From NCBI GenBank assembly GCA_902764915.1, contig CACWXY010000038.1:1-37221 (forward strand): DNA of 37,221 bases, read 5' to 3'. A model generated the notes under the pieces. The model did not search any database, was not told the DNA's origin, and saw only the letters and a list, made by a program, of their open reading frames with translations. Of the stretch, positions 34,735 to 37,221 are shown piece by piece; within the stretch, counting starts at the first letter, position 1; the number at the start of each line of letters is the position of its first letter. Position numbers and translations under genes: made by a program. This DNA is from an uncultured Eubacteriales bacterium (lineage in GTDB: Bacteria; Bacillota; Clostridia; Christensenellales; Aristaeellaceae).

Positions 34735-35883
34735 ATGCTTAAGATATGTATCGTAACACGAAAAATGGTGTTAGGGGGCGTGGAGCGTACTTTGTTATCT
34801 TTTCTTGCGGCTTTGAAGGAAGTACGCGATGATATTCATATTGACCTGTGCCTTCAGCAGGAGGGCGGAGATTTATATGATCTGATTCCCGATTGGGTTT
34901 GCATTCGCAGAATGTACTCTGTTACCAAAGATCAGGCACTATATCATCCCTTGCAAGCTCTTCGCAAACTCATGATTTGCGCTCGGTTGAGGATTGCTCA
35001 CAAGCCATATGCTGTTCAATGCTGGATCAGCAGTGCAATATATTCCCCATTGCCGGAAGAATATGATATCGCAATTTCATATCACGCTCCCAATACAGTC
35101 CCTGTTTTTTTTGTAATTGATAAGATCAGAGCCCCCCAAAAAATCCTTTGGCTACATGGAACAATGGAGGAAAATGACGGAAAGAATCAAGTTTTATTCC
35201 ATTACCATGAAAAGTTTGATCAGGTCGTTTGTGTGTCAAAAACTGTATATGATAGTTTTATTAAACTCCATCCCGCCATGGCAGAACGGACACTGGTAAG
35301 GTATAATTTGATTGACGATAATATAATCCGACATATGGCCCGGGAGGGAAAGAAATTCTTAAAAGAAAGATTCCCGATCATCTTGACGATAGGAAGACTG
35401 AGTTATCAAAAAGGGCTGGACCTAGCGGTGGAAGCGTGCGCGAGGATTGTTCAAGAAGGGTATAAATTCAAGTGGTATGTATGTGGGGAAGGTGATCAAC
35501 GCATTAACCTGGAAGAAAAAATCAAAGCAAAATGCTTGGAAGATGTATTTATCCTTTTGGGGAACCAACTGAACCCTTATGGATATTTGGCTACCTGTGA
35601 TTTATATGTACAGCCGTCACGCTTTGAAGGATACTGTACCGCTACAGTTGAAGCAAAAGTTCTAGGGAAACCCGTAATCACAACAGAGGTTTCCGGAGCA
35701 CGGGAACAATTTGGAGAAAATGAAACTGGGTGGATTGTGCCAATTTCCTCTACTGCATTGGCAAAACAGATTTCATGGTGTCTCGATCACATGGAAGAAG
35801 CTGAAAAGATCGGTGCAAAACAAATATGGGAGGGACTGCCGCTAGAGCAGCACTTTGGCTTTCTTTGGGAGAATTTACAATGA
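34735..35883 (+). CDS. Glycosyltransferase family 4
   Basis: The ATG at 34735 is preferred over the GTG at 34729 because GGGAGG is then eight bases away; the GTG is too close. The 382-residue GT-B protein has MVLGGVERTLLSFLAAL near its N terminus, ILTIGRLSYQKGLDLAVEAC (donor-domain start), WYVCGEGDQRINL and CDLYVQPSRFEGYCTATVEA (E-x7-E). NETGWIVPISS is the late donor-site segment. It is paralogous to the GT4 at 30430, sharing LGGxER and CDLYxQPSRxEG patterns. Its stop overlaps the next start in ATGA. Confidence 0.9.
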   Translation: MLKICIVTRKMVLGGVERTLLSFLAALKEVRDDIHIDLCLQQEGGDLYDLIPDWVCIRRMYSVTKDQALYHPLQALRKLMICARLRIAHKPYAVQCWISSAIYSPLPEEYDIAISYHAPNTVPVFFVIDKIRAPQKILWLHGTMEENDGKNQVLFHYHEKFDQVVCVSKTVYDSFIKLHPAMAERTLVRYNLIDDNIIRHMAREGKKFLKERFPIILTIGRLSYQKGLDLAVEACARIVQEGYKFKWYVCGEGDQRINLEEKIKAKCLEDVFILLGNQLNPYGYLATCDLYVQPSRFEGYCTATVEAKVLGKPVITTEVSGAREQFGENETGWIVPISSTALAKQISWCLDHMEEAEKIGAKQIWEGLPLEQHFGFLWENLQ

Positions 35884-36929
35884 AATTCAGTGTGATTGTT
35901 CCCGTTTATAATGCCGAGGCGACGATTCAGGATTGTGTCGGATCACTGATGACGCAGATAGAAAAAGATTATGAAATTATTATTGTTGACGATGGTAGTA
36001 CTGATTCCACGCCGCTCATTCTGGATGAGATGGCCGAAAAATATAGCCAAATTCGTGTGATTCATCAAAGCAATCAGGGAGTCTCCGGCGCTCGAAATAA
36101 AGGGATTCTGTACGCGAAAGGAAGCTATCTGACATTTGTTGACAGTGACGACACCGTCACCAATAGTTATTTATCCTCTCTTTTATCAGAAGACGCTGAT
36201 GCAGTTGTTGGTGATATCAGAAAGACGAAGGATAATGCTCTTACATGCACCATCAATTCCCATCCAAATAAAGTAATCGAAGATTTTTCTCTTTTTGATT
36301 TATGTGAAATGGCTGACAATAACGCCTTGGATTACTGTTGCGCCAAACGGTATAAAACCGATATTATCAGAAAGAATGAGATCGCTTTTGCATTGGATTT
36401 GAGCTTAGGGGAGGATACTTTATTTTTTGCTGAATACCTGACAAAGTGTAAAAGCGTGGCTTATACTGGAACTGCAGATTATTTCTATCATATGAATGAA
36501 GACTTATCCTTAAGCGCATTCAACAAAAGCTATGTAGAACGGATGCAAGAGACGAATATACGGCTTGGCAATGTACTCGAGCAACGATTTCCAGGATTCA
36601 AGCAATCAAAAAGCTTCCTGAAGAGACAGTGGAGCGTTTTCTATTACGCCATTTTCTATGAGCTAAAAAATGCAAACTACAGCAGAAAAGAAAAAAGCAG
36701 CTTGCTCCGAAGATGGTTCCGCATGGATCTGTTTAAGAATTTAATCAGGAATTCCAATGTTTTTATGATAAATGATCCTCCAATTCTGCAATGGATTGTA
36801 AAGCAAAGGTCACCTATAATGATGATTTTGTACTATGATTTAGGAAAAAAGATTTCCAAACAAACCAAATCAAGTAAAATGTCAAAACAATCAAGCAAAG
36901 CTTCCTGTATAATCCAAACTGACCGATGA
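35880..36929 (+). CDS. Glycosyltransferase family 2, 3' end probably replaced by IS sequence
   Basis: The start at 35880 overlaps the previous stop (ATGA) and gives MKFSVIVPVYNAEATI directly; TTGGGAGAAT lies upstream. DDGSTD is at 37-42, QGVSGARNKG follows, and the metal-binding VDSDD is at 87-91. LGEDTLFFAEYL has the catalytic ED. The last residues (KQTKSSKMSKQSSKASCIIQ) are low-complexity and are encoded where an IS110-type left end seems to begin. The natural C terminus has probably been exchanged for a short IS-encoded tail, and the catalytic domain is untouched. It is the last EPS gene before the element. Confidence 0.85.
   Translation: MKFSVIVPVYNAEATIQDCVGSLMTQIEKDYEIIIVDDGSTDSTPLILDEMAEKYSQIRVIHQSNQGVSGARNKGILYAKGSYLTFVDSDDTVTNSYLSSLLSEDADAVVGDIRKTKDNALTCTINSHPNKVIEDFSLFDLCEMADNNALDYCCAKRYKTDIIRKNEIAFALDLSLGEDTLFFAEYLTKCKSVAYTGTADYFYHMNEDLSLSAFNKSYVERMQETNIRLGNVLEQRFPGFKQSKSFLKRQWSVFYYAIFYELKNANYSRKEKSSLLRRWFRMDLFKNLIRNSNVFMINDPPILQWIVKQRSPIMMILYYDLGKKISKQTKSSKMSKQSSKASCIIQTDR
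36908..36913 (+). promoter_or_regulatory. -10 box in the IS110 left end
   Basis: TATAAT, preceded by TG, with no good -35 within the window sequence. IS110 elements are known to carry a -10 in the left end that is completed by a -35 from the right end in the excised circle. The position, about 7 bases before the first stem-loop, fits this arrangement but is inferred. Confidence 0.4.
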
Positions 36930-37020
36930 AGGAGCGGTCAATTGAAAAGGAGGGTACCCCATAGTAAGATAGGAACGCTGACCGCATGTTAGCGAACCTA
37001 AAAAACAGGAGGTACCCGAA
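36920..37020 (+). ncRNA. Candidate IS110 bridge-RNA region (left-end noncoding part)
   Basis: Between the -10 box and the transposase start lie three pairings. The first is TGACCG (36920-36925) with CGGTCA (36935-36940). The second is CGCTGAC (36976-36982) with GTTAGCG (36988-36994, one G-U pair). The third is an outer stem, GGGTACC (36952-36958) with GGTACCC (37011-37017). IS110-group elements encode a structured bridge RNA in this left-end noncoding stretch that specifies target and donor DNA. The region is shorter than the roughly 180-base RNA of IS621, so it may extend into the coding region or differ. Assignment is a hypothesis. Confidence 0.35.
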
Positions 37021-37221
37021 ATGAATCATACCCAAAATGAAAAGATAAAACAAGTTACCAATGATACCATAGTGATTGGAATCGACATTGGAAGTGAAAA
37101 ACACTGGGCTCGAGCGTTCGACAACCGAGGTATGGAGCTCAGCAAGAAGGCATTTGGCTTTAACAACACGGCAGAAGGATTTACCAGCTTTGAAACCTGG
37201 TATGAAAACCAGCGCCGTGCA
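37021..37221 (+). CDS. IS110-family transposase, 5' part (cut by window end)
   Basis: An uninterrupted frame runs from ATG 37021 off the window. AGGAGGT at about 37007-37013 is its ribosome site. The 67 visible residues contain TIVIGIDIGSEKHWARAFDN, where Asp22 in GIDIG is the first acidic residue of the DEDD (RuvC-like) catalytic site of IS110 transposases. FGFNNTAEGFTSFETWYE, the usual next block, follows. The C-terminal Tnp_20 part with the catalytic Ser is outside. The element lies directly after the last glycosyltransferase gene in the same direction. Family assignment is firm; whether the element is complete cannot be seen. Confidence 0.88.
   Translation, partial: MNHTQNEKIKQVTNDTIVIGIDIGSEKHWARAFDNRGMELSKKAFGFNNTAEGFTSFETWYENQRRA

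Larger units (their letters stand above)
36900..37221 (+). mobile_element. IS110-family insertion sequence, left end
   Basis: The element begins somewhere near 36890-36910, judged from the low-complexity end of the GT2 gene, the -10 box and the structured leader, and continues past the window. IS110 elements have no obvious terminal inverted repeats, so the exact end cannot be fixed from one copy. Confidence 0.6.

Overview
The window looks like the chromosome of an anaerobic Bacillota (Clostridia-type, probably gut or rumen) bacterium. The evidence is strong AGGAGG-type ribosome sites, Gram-positive-type secreted proteins, an EpsD/E/G-type exopolysaccharide (EPS) locus, LCP and BY-kinase genes, and a NusG paralogue of the LoaP type. 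I cannot name the genus. No tRNA, rRNA or CRISPR array was seen.

Left part (1 to about 18.3 kb, visibly GC-rich). A GNAT acetyltransferase (minus) is followed by a degraded membrane protein, a run of very small plus-strand genes (two are zinc ribbons, one apparently frameshifted), a secreted two-repeat protein and a small hypothetical protein. Next come decayed remnants of an HTH regulator plus Ser/Thr-kinase pair (minus). After them lie a secreted S15 dipeptidyl-peptidase, a STAS-phosphotransferase fusion, a convergent GH43 glycosidase, a secreted esterase, and a two-gene unit of a secreted protein plus a large hybrid sensor kinase (minus). Three promoters here share an extended -10 of the form TGATAYAAT.

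Right part (about 18.3 to 37.2 kb, increasingly AT-rich). A clear promoter and a short leader with a perfect hairpin precede a LoaP-like antiterminator gene. It heads a long collinear EPS locus: a fused chain-length regulator and tyrosine kinase, an LCP ligase, a small MucBP-like secreted protein, and an unusually long family-5 solute-binding protein. A shattered initiating sugar-phosphate transferase and an aldo/keto reductase follow. Then come nine tightly packed genes: GT4, GT2, an EpsG-like polymerase, a DXD (GT32-like) transferase, GT4, a pyruvyltransferase, GT2, GT2 and GT4, followed by a tenth, GT2. Most junctions overlap by a few bases (ATGA or GTGA), so they are probably co-transcribed. 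A long operon of this kind is what a processive antiterminator would serve. No flippase and no intact initiating transferase are present in the window.

The window ends inside an IS110-family insertion sequence. Its left end has a -10 box, stem-loops that fit a bridge-RNA arrangement, and a stem that could mask the transposase ribosome site. The last glycosyltransferase appears to read into this element.
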